Notes: generated from the sequence alone by a model not told the origin. 41,353 nt of DNA from Bradyrhizobium sp. S69 (GCF_009766005.1 NZ_LMUK01000021.1:64003-105355), one strand, 5' to 3'; positions 1 to 10,104 are shown, numbered from the stretch's first letter. Numbers and translations are program-made.

Positions 1-1
1 G

Positions 2-3000
2 ACCGGCACCGCGACGTTCACCATCACGATTACCGGCACCAACGACGTTCCGGTCATCACCTCCAGCGTGCCGCAAACGATTGCGTTCTCCGGCGGCACC
101 AGCGTGCCTGGCGGCGACCTGACGGCCCATGTGCCGACCTCGGGAACGATCGCGTTCGACGATCCCGATCTCACCGATACGCATACGGTTTCGGTCAAAC
201 TGTTGCTGGACGGGCTCGATCTGCCGCCGACGCCGTTGAAGATCTTCGAGCATGCATTGACCGCGTCGATTGCGACCGACAGCACCGGTAGCGGACTAGG
301 TACGATCAAGTGGCAGCTTGCGGACCTTCCGGTTTATCTCGGCGATTTCATCCCGAAGGGTGAAACCATCACGCTCACTTATGCGGTGACCGTGACGGAT
401 TCGCAGGGCGCGACCGCGACCCAGGATATCACGGTGACGATTACCGGCACCGATACCCCCGCGGTGGTCTGGATCGCGACCACGACCACCGGTTCGCCGC
501 CGGGCGGGCTGTGGAGCAACGCGCTGGACTGGGAAACCGGCACCGTTCCGACCGCCACCGATGACGCCATCATCATCACCGATCAGCTGATCGGCCTGAC
601 GCCGTCTTATCCGGTGACGATCGACGCCAACACCGCGGCCGCGGCCAAGAGCGTCACGATGAACGATTACGGGACCTCGCCCCCGGAATTGATCAATCTG
701 GGCTCGCTTGCCGTCGGCGGCGCGTTCGACATGAGCGCCGATTCGATTTTGCATAATTCGGGCACCGTCAGCGTCGGCGGCCTGATGGAGGTGCTGAATA
801 CCAGCGTGTTGTTGAACTCCGGCGGCATTGCGCTGTGGCAAGGTGGCGACTTCAGCGGCCACAGCACGATCACGAACACCAGCAAGGGCTTGATCGAGGT
901 AGGCGGCGGCACGCTCAACGTCGGGGTCGATATCGCCAATGCCGGCCAGGTCGCGATCGATTCGAATGCAACCCTGAAGTTGAACAATGCCACCATCGAT
1001 GGTGGCGCCATTATCGACCGAGGCATGCTCGACCTGACCGGCAATGCCGTAGTGACGAACGGCACGCTCTACAACGTCAATCAAGTCAATGTTAGCGGCA
1101 CGGGCAATGCCTTCGTCAACGAGACCATCTATAACGGCTCATTGTCCATTCCTGCCCTGTTCTACAATTTGCAGCCAGTCGTGAACAATGCCTTCTTCGA
1201 TGACCCGGGGCCGGGCGGCAGCATATTTACCCTCGAAATTGCTACTGTCTTCAACGATGCGATCGACGTCACCGGCACGCTCACGCTGAATGGCGCCACG
1301 ATCAGCGGTGGCGCGGTGGCGGATAACGGGACGATCGACGTCACCGGCGACAGCACCATTACCGGCGCATCGCTGATTGGTGGTTCGCTGATCGTGGAGA
1401 GCGGCCAGACCCTGACCCTCGACGGCACCTCCCTCACGGGAAGCTTTGTGGTCCTGCCGGGTGAGATCACGGAAGGTGCGGTTGGTATCACGCAACCCCC
1501 GGGCGTGGCCGTCGATCCAGTCGGCGTCTACATCTCCGGAAGCACGATCACCGACGACGGCACCATCAAGATCGATGCGAACAACGGGATTTGGCTGGCC
1601 AACGTCGCGATTAGCGGCGGCAAGATCGCCAATTCCGGCAGCATCGAAATCGTCGGTTCGAGCAGTATCGAGAACGACGCGCTGAACAATCACCAACTGA
1701 CCGTCGACAGCAGCCAGACATTGACGCTGGACGGCACCGAGATCATCGGCGGTACCATCACCGACAACGGCACCATCCACGTCACCGGCGCCAGCAAGAT
1801 CGACGGCAACGCGGCGCTCGACAACGGCATCGTGACGGTCGATGCCGTGCTGACGCTGGACAATGTCACGGTGTCGGGAACGACGATCAACGACAATGCC
1901 GGCATCGAACTCGACGGCACGGTCAAGCTGAGCGGCGGCGCCAGCATTCAGGGTACGTTGAGTGAGACGCTGGGTGTCGTCACCAACAACGGCACGCTGG
2001 AAGTGGCAGGACCTGCCACGCTGCTCGACGACACGCTGACCAATACCAGCGCCGGCATCATCCAGGTCGACAGCGACGATACACTGACGCTGTCGGGTGT
2101 TCATATCAGCGGCGGCACCATCAACGACGGCACCGCCGACGGTGCTGGCGGCGCCATCGACGTTACCGGCGACAGCACGATCAGCGACGCCAACCTGAAC
2201 CATGGCAGCGTCAAGATTTCGCAAGGCGTCACGCTGACGCTCGACGATGTCACAGTGACCGGCACCAGCTTTACCGACACGACCAGCGGCAGCGTCATCC
2301 AGGTCGATGACAGCACCACGCTGACGCTGTCGGGTGTTCATGTCACCGGCGGCACCGTCAATGATGGCACGGCCGACGGCACCGGCAGCATCGACATTAC
2401 CGGCGACAGCACGATCAGCCAGGCGGACCTGAACCATGGCGCCGTGACGCTCAACGGCGTGACGCTGACGCTCGACAACGACACGGTGACGGGCACCAGT
2501 TTTACCGACAAGGCCGACGGCAGCGTCATCCAGGTCGATGACAGCACGACGCTGACGCTGTCCGGTGTTCATATCACCGGTGGCACCGTCAATGATGGCA
2601 CGGCCGACGGTGCTGGCGGCAACATCGATGTCACGGCCGACAGCGCGATCAGTGGCGCCAACCTGAACCATGGCGCCGTGACGCTCAATGGCGTGAAACT
2701 GACGCTCGACAACGACACGGTGACCGGCACCAGCTTTACCGACACGGCCGACGGCAGCGTTATCCAGGTCGATGACAGCACCACGCTGACGCTGTCGGGT
2801 GTTCATGTCACCAGTGGCACCATCAACGATGGCACGGCCGACGGCACCGGCGGCAACATCGATGTCACGGCCGACAGCGCGATCAGTGGCGCCAACCTGA
2901 ATCATGGCGCCGTGACGCTCGGTGGCGTGACGCTGACGCTCGACAACGACACGGTGACCGGGACCAGCTTTACCGACACGACCAGCGGCAGCGTCATCCA

Positions 3001-6000
3001 GGTCGATGACAGCACCACGCTGACGCTGTCGGGTGTTCATATCACCGGTGGCACCATCAACGACGGCACGGCCGACGGCACCGGCGGCAACATCGATGTC
3101 ACGGCCGACAGCGCGATTAGTGGCGCGAGCCTGAATTATGGCCGTTTGACGATTGGCGGCGGCGCCACGCTGACGCTTGATGATGGTGTCACGATCTCCA
3201 GTGGCACGCTGACAATCGACCAGTTTGGCGTCCTCGATGTCGTTCACGGCACCGCCGGGGCCGCGGTCACGCTCGATGGTAGCGTAACAAATGCCGGCCT
3301 GCTTGAAGCGACCAGCGGCGGCATGTTGCAGATCGACGGCAACGTCACGAACAGCGGTACGATCGAGGCCAACGGAGGCACCCTCGTCGTCGGCGCCGAT
3401 GCCAGCATCAGCGGCTCCCCGGCGTTTACGACGGTTACGATCACCGGCAACGGATTGGCCGATTTCGTAGGCACTGCGACGCAGACGCTTGCCCTGAACG
3501 CGACATTCTCCGGATCCGGTACGCTCGAACTCGACAATTCGCAGCATTATGGCGGCACAGTCAGCGGATTTGTCACGGGTGACAAGATCGACCTGACCGA
3601 TCTTGCCTACTCCTCCAGCGAGACCGACGTCTGGAACAGCCTCACCCACACATTGACGATCACCGAAGGCACGCAAAGCTCGAACATCATCTTCTCGGGT
3701 TCGTACGACCAGAACAGCTTCGCGTTGACCAATGATGGCAACGGTGACACCGAGGTGGTGTTGAGTCCGGCGCAGGCATCGGTAAGCGGTCTCGATCATG
3801 CCGGCAATGCGGTCGAGGGTTTTGCCCTTGACGCAACGCTGACCGACCTGAACGCAAGCGGTGTCACCTATCAGTGGCTCGATAACGGCACGGAGATTGC
3901 GACTGGCTCAATCTATACGCCAACTGCGGCCGGCCAGACGCTCGATGTCGTCGTGGGATTCACCGACGGCAGCGCCGAGCACGTCACGGCGCTCGCCGGC
4001 GCGGTAGTCGCGCCGCCTTCAGTCGTTATCAATGCGGACGATACCACCATTAACGAGAACGCATCGCTGACGCTGAATACGCTTCATGCATCGTTTGCTG
4101 ATGCCGGCAGCGACAGCTTCACCGTGACGCTCGACGTCATCCACGGCACGCTGGCGCTCGACAGTATGGTGGGGGTCAGCGAGAGCGGCGCCGGCACCAG
4201 CGCGTCGCCGTTTATCCTGACCGGCACACTCGCCGATATCGACACCGCGCTGACCAGCGGCCTGGTTTACACGCCGACCACCGGGTATTACGGCCCCGAT
4301 ACGTTGACCTTCGAAGTCAACGACGGAACGTTCGGCTCGAATACCGCCACCGCCGCCATCACCGTTACACCTCTCCCCCCGGTGCTCCACAGCATGACGC
4401 TGACCGTCGCGCAAGGCGGCACGGATGTGCTGACCAACGCCGACTTCAGCGTCACCGATCCCAACAGCTCGAGTTTCCTGTATACGGTCGGCAACGTCAC
4501 CGGCGGCCAGTTCGAGGTCTTTAACGGCAACAACTGGGTCTCGGCTCCCACCGGTGGTTTCACCACGGCGCAGATCGCAGCCGGCCAGGTTGAATTCGTC
4601 CAGGACGGCAGCACGACGCCGCCGAGTTTTTCGATCTTCGCCAGCGACGGCATCAGTGCCAGCTCGGCGATCGCGCCGACGGTAAACTTCAATGACGGGC
4701 CGACGATCACCACGGCCAACGTCGCGCTGGCCGCTGCAAGTCTTTGGGGTGACGAGGGTGAACATCAAGGCGCGGCCATCACCTATGCCGACGGGCATCT
4801 CTATCTGAGCTACAACAACGGCCCGGAGACGGAGGGTACGAGCGACACCGCAACCGTTGTTGGCTTCAACACCGAGCCGAGCGGGATATCCGGATTTACT
4901 TTCGCCTTTAACTGGAACTACGGCGACTTCTTCGGCCTGGCGGCGGATGGCAACCAAATCTACGCGGTCGGTGAAAGCAATCCTGGTGACGGCCTGACCT
5001 CGGATGATATCGGCGGCGTCGAGACGAAATCGATCTTTGTCCGCTTCGACACGAATGCCACGTCATCCTTCAATGAACCCTTCGGCGACACCGCACACAC
5101 CTTTTATTCCTACAGCGGCGTCGAGAGTTTTCAGAACGCCATTGTCACCACGCACGGTGAGAATACGTCGATCTATGCCTTCGGGTTTGGCCAGCCAAAT
5201 AGCTACGGCGGCTACATCATCGGTGAATACAACAGCAGCGGCACGCTTTTGGCGACGGCCACCGATCCGGGCGGTGTACCGGGCAGCTCTTCGGCCAATG
5301 GCGCCGTCGATTGGGAAGGCGCTATCTGGGCGGTCGGCAGTTCCCAGCACGGCAGCGAAGCGTACGCCAGTCCGACGGTGTGGACCTTCAGTTACGACCT
5401 CAGCCAGGTCTCCATTCACGAGGACAACATCGGTGGCGCGGGGATATTCAACGGGGTCACCACGATCGGCGGCCTGCTTTACGCCGCCGGCACTGCCTAT
5501 GTCGACGGTGGGCAGGACTATCTGATTGCCGAGTACAATAACGATGGTTCGGTGGCCTGGAGTGACACGTTCGGTGCGGCCGGCGCCATCAGCACGTTGA
5601 ACGGAATCGTGGAGATCAATGGCCGCCTGTTTGTCGCTGGCTCGGAGTCCATTGGGGGTGTCACCGAAGGCGTGGTGATGGAGATCAATGCGTCGAACGG
5701 TGCTGTGATCTCGACTCTGACTTCTGATCCCGGGCTATATAACGCCTTCACATCGATCGCGTCCGACGGCCAACATCTGTTCGTCGCCGGTGTATACGGC
5801 AGCAGCGTCAGCCAGGATCAGGCGATTCTTGTAACATATGATATCGGTGGCCCGGCGATGACGACCGTCGAAGACAGGACGGTCAGCACTAGCAGCATTG
5901 CCGTGTCCGCGGCCGCGGCGGGTTCGGCGCAAATCGAAGTGACGCTCGCGCTCGGCCATGGCTCGCTGGTGCTGGAGAGCGGCAGCGGTCTTGATTCGAT

Positions 6001-7198
6001 CGTCGGCGCCGGGACGGGCTCGATCGAGTTGTTCGGCTCGCAAGCGGCGATCAATGCGGCGCTGGCCCATGGCCTGGTTTACGATCCGGTTGCGAACTAC
6101 ACCGGCTCCGACACGCTGATGATCACCGTCAACGACCAGGGTCACAATGCGACCAGCACAGCGCTGTCGACCACCCAGGAAGTCAGCATAGCCGTTACGC
6201 CCGCGGATTCGATCGCGGACGGCGCGACCTACACGGTCAGCACGGCCACGGGCGATACCATTGCGTTTGCTACTGGCAGCGGCACGCTCGACCTCGTTCA
6301 GCATGCGTCCTTTAGCGGTGAAATCGCCGGGATTTCGGGGACTGGCGACGTCATAGAGATACCTGGATTCACGGCATCGACCACGACGGCGGTCACCGGC
6401 AGCGGCAGCTACGACAGCACGACCAATACAACGAGCTTAGGTGTTATCGACACGGCCCACGGGATTCAGGGGCTCACGTTGGTTGGAGACTATTCTGGAT
6501 CTACCTGGACAGTGACCGACGACGGCCATGGCGGCGTCAATGTTGCCGATCCGCCGGCGCCGGCTGCCGCCGCTATCGCAACCGGCTCATCGCTGGAGAT
6601 TTCAACGGCGGCATCCACGGAAAACATCACGTTCCAGGGTTCCACCGGCAGTCTGACGCTCGACCATCCCGCAAATTTCACCGGTGTCGTCTCCGGCTTC
6701 ACCGGCAATGGCACGCTGTCGGGTTCGGATCATATCGATCTGAAGGGGATCGATTACAATTCGCATTCCTTCACCGAGAGCTACAACGCGACCAACGATA
6801 CGCTGTCGGTCAGCGACGGCACCAACAGCGCCGTGCTGCATTTCAACGGCATCTACCAAGCCGCGAATTTCAGCTTCACCACCGACAACGCCGGCGGCAC
6901 GATCGTTTACGATCCGCCGGTCCCCGATCATTCGGCCGCGAAGACCCAAACCGTGACCGCGACCACCCATGGCTTCGTGTTCAACTTTGCCGAGCATGGC
7001 AACATCGCGAACGGCGCTCATCCGGCCGGCGACACCCACATCTTCGACGGCCAGACATTCGTGAACGCGGAAGCGGACCTGAACAAGCATCATGATGACG
7101 GGCATGGCCACGCGGCGTCCGCGTTCGATAGCCCGGAACCGGCGACGATCGCAGCCATCAAGGCGCAGCTGCACGCCCATGACTTCCACTTCGTTTAG
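2..7198 (+). CDS. Giant repeat-rich secreted/surface protein, 5' partial
   Basis: The frame is already open at base 2 and encodes a VCBS-like strand ending in ITGTNDVP before the GTG at 68, so the gene starts left of the window; about 2,400 residues are visible. Numbering from the GTG, the order is: VCBS-like strands (to ~135, ITGTDTP); a region with a W..W..GTVPTATDDA motif; many short beta-helix-like repeats rich in G, T, N and D (~170-1035), including five near-identical ~78-residue units (~675-1035); a cadherin-like segment with YTPTTGYYGPDTLTF (~1400); a propeller-like segment with repeated GxLYxAG-type strands (~1555-1930); a second cadherin-like motif (YDPVANYTGSDTL); and a His-rich C-terminus. 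Calcium-binding adhesin-like proteins of this kind usually leave by type I secretion, and such a transporter lies at 21545-24597. No classic RTX nonapeptide array is evident. Adhesion or matrix function is inferred. Confidence 0.85.
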   Translation, partial: TGTATFTITITGTNDVPVITSSVPQTIAFSGGTSVPGGDLTAHVPTSGTIAFDDPDLTDTHTVSVKLLLDGLDLPPTPLKIFEHALTASIATDSTGSGLGTIKWQLADLPVYLGDFIPKGETITLTYAVTVTDSQGATATQDITVTITGTDTPAVVWIATTTTGSPPGGLWSNALDWETGTVPTATDDAIIITDQLIGLTPSYPVTIDANTAAAAKSVTMNDYGTSPPELINLGSLAVGGAFDMSADSILHNSGTVSVGGLMEVLNTSVLLNSGGIALWQGGDFSGHSTITNTSKGLIEVGGGTLNVGVDIANAGQVAIDSNATLKLNNATIDGGAIIDRGMLDLTGNAVVTNGTLYNVNQVNVSGTGNAFVNETIYNGSLSIPALFYNLQPVVNNAFFDDPGPGGSIFTLEIATVFNDAIDVTGTLTLNGATISGGAVADNGTIDVTGDSTITGASLIGGSLIVESGQTLTLDGTSLTGSFVVLPGEITEGAVGITQPPGVAVDPVGVYISGSTITDDGTIKIDANNGIWLANVAISGGKIANSGSIEIVGSSSIENDALNNHQLTVDSSQTLTLDGTEIIGGTITDNGTIHVTGASKIDGNAALDNGIVTVDAVLTLDNVTVSGTTINDNAGIELDGTVKLSGGASIQGTLSETLGVVTNNGTLEVAGPATLLDDTLTNTSAGIIQVDSDDTLTLSGVHISGGTINDGTADGAGGAIDVTGDSTISDANLNHGSVKISQGVTLTLDDVTVTGTSFTDTTSGSVIQVDDSTTLTLSGVHVTGGTVNDGTADGTGSIDITGDSTISQADLNHGAVTLNGVTLTLDNDTVTGTSFTDKADGSVIQVDDSTTLTLSGVHITGGTVNDGTADGAGGNIDVTADSAISGANLNHGAVTLNGVKLTLDNDTVTGTSFTDTADGSVIQVDDSTTLTLSGVHVTSGTINDGTADGTGGNIDVTADSAISGANLNHGAVTLGGVTLTLDNDTVTGTSFTDTTSGSVIQVDDSTTLTLSGVHITGGTINDGTADGTGGNIDVTADSAISGASLNYGRLTIGGGATLTLDDGVTISSGTLTIDQFGVLDVVHGTAGAAVTLDGSVTNAGLLEATSGGMLQIDGNVTNSGTIEANGGTLVVGADASISGSPAFTTVTITGNGLADFVGTATQTLALNATFSGSGTLELDNSQHYGGTVSGFVTGDKIDLTDLAYSSSETDVWNSLTHTLTITEGTQSSNIIFSGSYDQNSFALTNDGNGDTEVVLSPAQASVSGLDHAGNAVEGFALDATLTDLNASGVTYQWLDNGTEIATGSIYTPTAAGQTLDVVVGFTDGSAEHVTALAGAVVAPPSVVINADDTTINENASLTLNTLHASFADAGSDSFTVTLDVIHGTLALDSMVGVSESGAGTSASPFILTGTLADIDTALTSGLVYTPTTGYYGPDTLTFEVNDGTFGSNTATAAITVTPLPPVLHSMTLTVAQGGTDVLTNADFSVTDPNSSSFLYTVGNVTGGQFEVFNGNNWVSAPTGGFTTAQIAAGQVEFVQDGSTTPPSFSIFASDGISASSAIAPTVNFNDGPTITTANVALAAASLWGDEGEHQGAAITYADGHLYLSYNNGPETEGTSDTATVVGFNTEPSGISGFTFAFNWNYGDFFGLAADGNQIYAVGESNPGDGLTSDDIGGVETKSIFVRFDTNATSSFNEPFGDTAHTFYSYSGVESFQNAIVTTHGENTSIYAFGFGQPNSYGGYIIGEYNSSGTLLATATDPGGVPGSSSANGAVDWEGAIWAVGSSQHGSEAYASPTVWTFSYDLSQVSIHEDNIGGAGIFNGVTTIGGLLYAAGTAYVDGGQDYLIAEYNNDGSVAWSDTFGAAGAISTLNGIVEINGRLFVAGSESIGGVTEGVVMEINASNGAVISTLTSDPGLYNAFTSIASDGQHLFVAGVYGSSVSQDQAILVTYDIGGPAMTTVEDRTVSTSSIAVSAAAAGSAQIEVTLALGHGSLVLESGSGLDSIVGAGTGSIELFGSQAAINAALAHGLVYDPVANYTGSDTLMITVNDQGHNATSTALSTTQEVSIAVTPADSIADGATYTVSTATGDTIAFATGSGTLDLVQHASFSGEIAGISGTGDVIEIPGFTASTTTAVTGSGSYDSTTNTTSLGVIDTAHGIQGLTLVGDYSGSTWTVTDDGHGGVNVADPPAPAAAAIATGSSLEISTAASTENITFQGSTGSLTLDHPANFTGVVSGFTGNGTLSGSDHIDLKGIDYNSHSFTESYNATNDTLSVSDGTNSAVLHFNGIYQAANFSFTTDNAGGTIVYDPPVPDHSAAKTQTVTATTHGFVFNFAEHGNIANGAHPAGDTHIFDGQTFVNAEADLNKHHDDGHGHAASAFDSPEPATIAAIKAQLHAHDFHFV
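2093..3170 (+). repeat. Five in-frame tandem ~234-bp repeats in the giant gene
   Basis: The marker TCGGGTGTTCAT (TCCGGTGTTCAT in the third unit) begins at 2093, 2330, 2561, 2795 and 3029. The periods are therefore 237, 231, 234 and 234 bp, all multiples of three, or 77-79 residues. Each unit encodes SGVHxTGGTxNDGTADG, then a variant of IDVTADSAISGANLNHG, then a variant of TLTLDNDTVTGTSFTD. The units are nearly identical in DNA, which points to recent duplication or gene conversion. Copy number is expected to vary between strains and may collapse in short-read assemblies. Confidence 0.92.
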
Positions 7199-7220
7199 CG
7201 AGACTTCCACTTCGTTTAGC
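7181..7220 (+). repeat. 21-bp direct repeat spanning the giant gene's stop codon
   Basis: Bases 7181-7199 (beginning GACTTCCACTTCG and containing the TAG stop) recur exactly at 7202-7220, with only GA between them. The duplication copies the last codons plus the stop. It may be a replication-slippage scar. Confidence 0.9.
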
Positions 7221-7253
7221 ACGCGCGCCAGCCGGAGCCGGTCGACTTGCTTG

Positions 7254-7284
7254 GCGCCGGACCAGACATTGTGGTGGCCGGCGC
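7254..7284. terminator. GC-rich hairpin between giant gene and cyclase
   Basis: GCGCCGG (7254-7260) pairs with CCGGCGC (7278-7284), and CCA/TGG extends the stem inward past a one-base bulge. No T-run follows, so this is at most a weak or Rho-assisted end for the giant transcript. Confidence 0.35.
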
Positions 7285-7344
7285 AGGCATGAAAAACACC
7301 GTCGCGAGCGTGAACAAATTGCCAAAACCTGATATCCGGACAGC

Positions 7345-9573
7345 ATGAAGCGATTGAGGGTATTGCGACGCTGGTTCGGGCGAAAGTTCGGCTATGCGAG
7401 GCTGATCTGCCTGGCGATCCTGGTCGGGGTCGCGGCGCTTCGCATCGCCGATTTCGCTCCGATCCAGGAATTGCGCGTACGAACCTTCGATACCTATCAG
7501 CGGTTCGAGCCGCGCGTGAAGACCGCAAGGCCGGTCACCATCGTCGACATCGACGAAAAGAGCCTGACCAAGTTCGGCCAATGGCCGTGGCCGCGGACGC
7601 GGATCGCCGACATGATCGTCAACCTGACCAGGCTCGGCGCCGTTGCCATCGGCTTCGACATCGTGTTCGCGGAGCCCGACCGCCTCAATCCCAACGCCGT
7701 GGCCGACACCATGAGGTACCTCGACGAGGAGACCAAAAGCAGGCTGCGGACATTGCCGAGCAACGATCAGATCTTCGCCGACGCGATCAAGCGCTCGCGC
7801 GTGGTGTTGGGCGAAACCGGCCTTGCCGGGGCCAATCCGCTATTCGACAAGGCGCTTCCGGTCACCGGGGTGGCCACGCTTGGCGAGGATCCGCAGCGTT
7901 TCCTGTTCGATTTTGCGGGCCTGCTGCGCAACGTCGATACGCTGGAAGCGGCGGCCGCGGGGCGCGGGCTGTTTACCATCAGGAATGAGCGCGACGGCAT
8001 TGTCCGCCGGGTGCCGATGATGCTGCGGGCCCAGGGCGTGATGATGCCGTCGCTCAGCTTTGAGATATTGCGGGTGGTGACCGGCACGTCCACGATCATC
8101 ATCAAATCCGAAAAGGCCGGAATCAAGAGCGTCGGTCTCCACGGCCTGGAAGTCCCCACCGATCGCAATGGCCAGCTCTGGGTGCATTTCGCCAAACAGG
8201 ATCGTTCGATTTATGTCTCGGCCGCCGACGTGCTCGACGGGAACATCGCGCCCGAAATGATCGATCATAAACTGGTGCTGATCGGGACATCAGCGGTAGG
8301 ACTTAACGACATCAAGACGACGCCGGTGTCGGCGGCGATGCCGGGGGTCGAAATTCACGCCCAGGTGCTCGAGGCCGCGCTGGCCAATGCGCTGCTGTCG
8401 GAGCCGCCTTACGGTATCGTCCTCGAATTCGCCGCGGCGCTGGTGCTCGGACTTCTGGTGATCACGTTCGCGCCGATGTTCGGGCCGGTTGTCCTTGTCG
8501 TTATCGGTGGCTTGTTTGCCTCGTTGCTGATCGGGGCCTCCTGGTATTTTTATGCGCAGCAGCGTTTGCTGATCGACTTCACCTATCCTTTGCTGTCGAC
8601 CACGGCGATCTATCTGACGCTGGTCTTCTCCAGCTTTGTCAGGGAGCAGGCGCAGCGGCGGCAGATCCGCTCGGCATTCGGTCAATATCTATCGCCCGCG
8701 CTGGTCGAACAACTCGCGCTTTCGCCGGAAAAGCTCGTGCTTGGCGGCGAGGAGCGCGAGATGACCATCATGTTCTCCGACGTCCGCGGCTTCACCGCGA
8801 TCTCGGAGTCCTACAAACACGATCCGCAGGGCCTGACCGCACTGATGAACCGGTTCTTGACGCCATTGACCAACGCGATCCTCGCGCACAAGGGAACGGT
8901 CGACAAATACATGGGCGACGCGATCATGGCGTTCTGGAATGCGCCGCTCGACGATGCGCAACATCAGCTCAATGCATGCCAGGCCGCGGTCGACATGCTG
9001 GAGCGGATCGAAGAACTCAACAAGGAGCGTGAGACGGAGGCGCAGCACGGCGGTCACGCTTACATTCCGCTCAACGTCGGCGTCGGCCTCAATACCGGCA
9101 CTTGCGTCGTCGGCAATATGGGGTCCGACCTGCGGTTCGATTATTCGGTGTTGGGCGATAGCGTCAATCTGGCGTCGCGGCTCGAAGGCCAATCCAAGGA
9201 ATATGGCTTCCCGATCATCGTCGGCTCAACGACCGCGCTCGCAGTCAAGGAAAAGTTCGCCATTCTCGAACTCGATTTCATCATGGTCAAAGGCAAGAAG
9301 GAGCCCGAGGTCATCTATGCCGTCGCGGGCCGCGAGGACATCGCGCAGTCCGGCCGCTTTCAACGCTTGCGCAACCTGACCATCGAGATGCTGGCCTGTT
9401 ATCGCGGCCGTGACTGGGATGGCGCGCTCGCGGTAATCGAGCGCGGCCGCGGCACCGGAGAAGCCCACTCGCTCGAACTACTCTACCAGCTCTACGAGGC
9501 GCGGATCCGCGATTATCAGAAGAACCCACCGCCGGAAGATTGGAACGGGGCGTTCGCGCTGCTGACGAAATAG
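7345..9573 (+). CDS. CHASE2-domain class III adenylate/guanylate cyclase
   Basis: This is a membrane-bound sensor cyclase of 742 aa, a usual length for CHASE2 cyclases. A first membrane segment at about residues 19-38 is followed by an extracytoplasmic CHASE2 domain (~45-340, with the DIDEKSLTKFGQWPWPR motif), three membrane helices (~355-430) and a cytoplasmic class III cyclase domain (~470-660). Both metal-binding aspartates are visible, in MFSDVRGFT (~480) and DKYMGDAIMAFW (~525). VLGDSVNLASR carries the transition-state Asn and Arg. The Lys in DKYMGD together with Ser at the second base-selecting position resembles bacterial adenylate cyclases that use Lys plus Thr/Ser, so cAMP is the likelier product. 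The ligand is unknown. It stands alone, and a link to the upstream adhesin is only positional. Confidence 0.9.
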   Translation: MKRLRVLRRWFGRKFGYARLICLAILVGVAALRIADFAPIQELRVRTFDTYQRFEPRVKTARPVTIVDIDEKSLTKFGQWPWPRTRIADMIVNLTRLGAVAIGFDIVFAEPDRLNPNAVADTMRYLDEETKSRLRTLPSNDQIFADAIKRSRVVLGETGLAGANPLFDKALPVTGVATLGEDPQRFLFDFAGLLRNVDTLEAAAAGRGLFTIRNERDGIVRRVPMMLRAQGVMMPSLSFEILRVVTGTSTIIIKSEKAGIKSVGLHGLEVPTDRNGQLWVHFAKQDRSIYVSAADVLDGNIAPEMIDHKLVLIGTSAVGLNDIKTTPVSAAMPGVEIHAQVLEAALANALLSEPPYGIVLEFAAALVLGLLVITFAPMFGPVVLVVIGGLFASLLIGASWYFYAQQRLLIDFTYPLLSTTAIYLTLVFSSFVREQAQRRQIRSAFGQYLSPALVEQLALSPEKLVLGGEEREMTIMFSDVRGFTAISESYKHDPQGLTALMNRFLTPLTNAILAHKGTVDKYMGDAIMAFWNAPLDDAQHQLNACQAAVDMLERIEELNKERETEAQHGGHAYIPLNVGVGLNTGTCVVGNMGSDLRFDYSVLGDSVNLASRLEGQSKEYGFPIIVGSTTALAVKEKFAILELDFIMVKGKKEPEVIYAVAGREDIAQSGRFQRLRNLTIEMLACYRGRDWDGALAVIERGRGTGEAHSLELLYQLYEARIRDYQKNPPPEDWNGAFALLTK

Positions 9574-9660
9574 TTGGCGGCACCGGTCTGGATCGTCGCG
9601 AGTGGGCCGCCTATCTGACGTTGGTCCGTCGTGCATGGCGGCGAAGCGGGAGCGCGAAGT

Positions 9661-10104
9661 ATGCCACAGGATTTGCGAATCGGAGAGGTGGCGAACCGGA
9701 CCGGGCGCAGCGTCCATACGATCCGCTGGTATGAAGCGCAGGGATTGTTACCCGGTGTCGCCCGCGACGCCGGCGGTCGGCGTGTCTATGGCGAGCATCA
9801 TATCGGCTGGCTCGATCTGATGGAACGGCTTCGTTGCACCGGAATGTCGATCACGCAGATGCGCGAATACACCACGCTCGCAAAGCAGGGAGTCGCGGCG
9901 CTGCCTCGGCGTCGCGCACTGCTTGCAAAGCACCAACTCCGGGTGCGGGAAAGCATTGCCCGCTGGAGCGAAGCCCTGACCCTGGTCGATGCCAAGGTCG
10001 AGTTTTACGACGAATGGATGGCTAACGGCACAAGGCCGGTCGTCACGCCGCATCAGCGTGTGCCCAACGCGGTACGGGCGCTTCAGGCCGCCGGTCGGCT
10101 CTAG
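9661..10104 (+). CDS. MerR-family transcriptional regulator
   Basis: A 147-aa protein with an N-terminal winged helix-turn-helix (RIGEVANRTGRSVHTIRWYEAQGLLP, residues ~6-30), the RRVYGEHH wing and a long dimerisation helix containing TLAKQGVAALPRRRALL. This matches the MerR subgroup that carries a short C-terminal effector region. I chose the ATG at 9661 over the GTG at 9631 because GGGAG at 9648-9652 sits eight bases upstream and the homologous core begins right after it. The probable target is the MerR-type promoter at 10670-10700, which drives the convergent SnoaL-like gene. No metal-binding Cys pair is seen, so an organic or redox signal is likelier than a metal. The stop codon lies inside a repeat hairpin. 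Confidence 0.88.
   Translation: MPQDLRIGEVANRTGRSVHTIRWYEAQGLLPGVARDAGGRRVYGEHHIGWLDLMERLRCTGMSITQMREYTTLAKQGVAALPRRRALLAKHQLRVRESIARWSEALTLVDAKVEFYDEWMANGTRPVVTPHQRVPNAVRALQAAGRL

Noticed and set aside
1139..3799. An 886-codon open frame on the minus strand of the giant gene
   Set aside because: It mirrors the repetitive plus-strand gene, has low-complexity Arg/Ala/Val/Gly content with no known domain, and exists because the repeat and codon bias leave few stops on the opposite strand.
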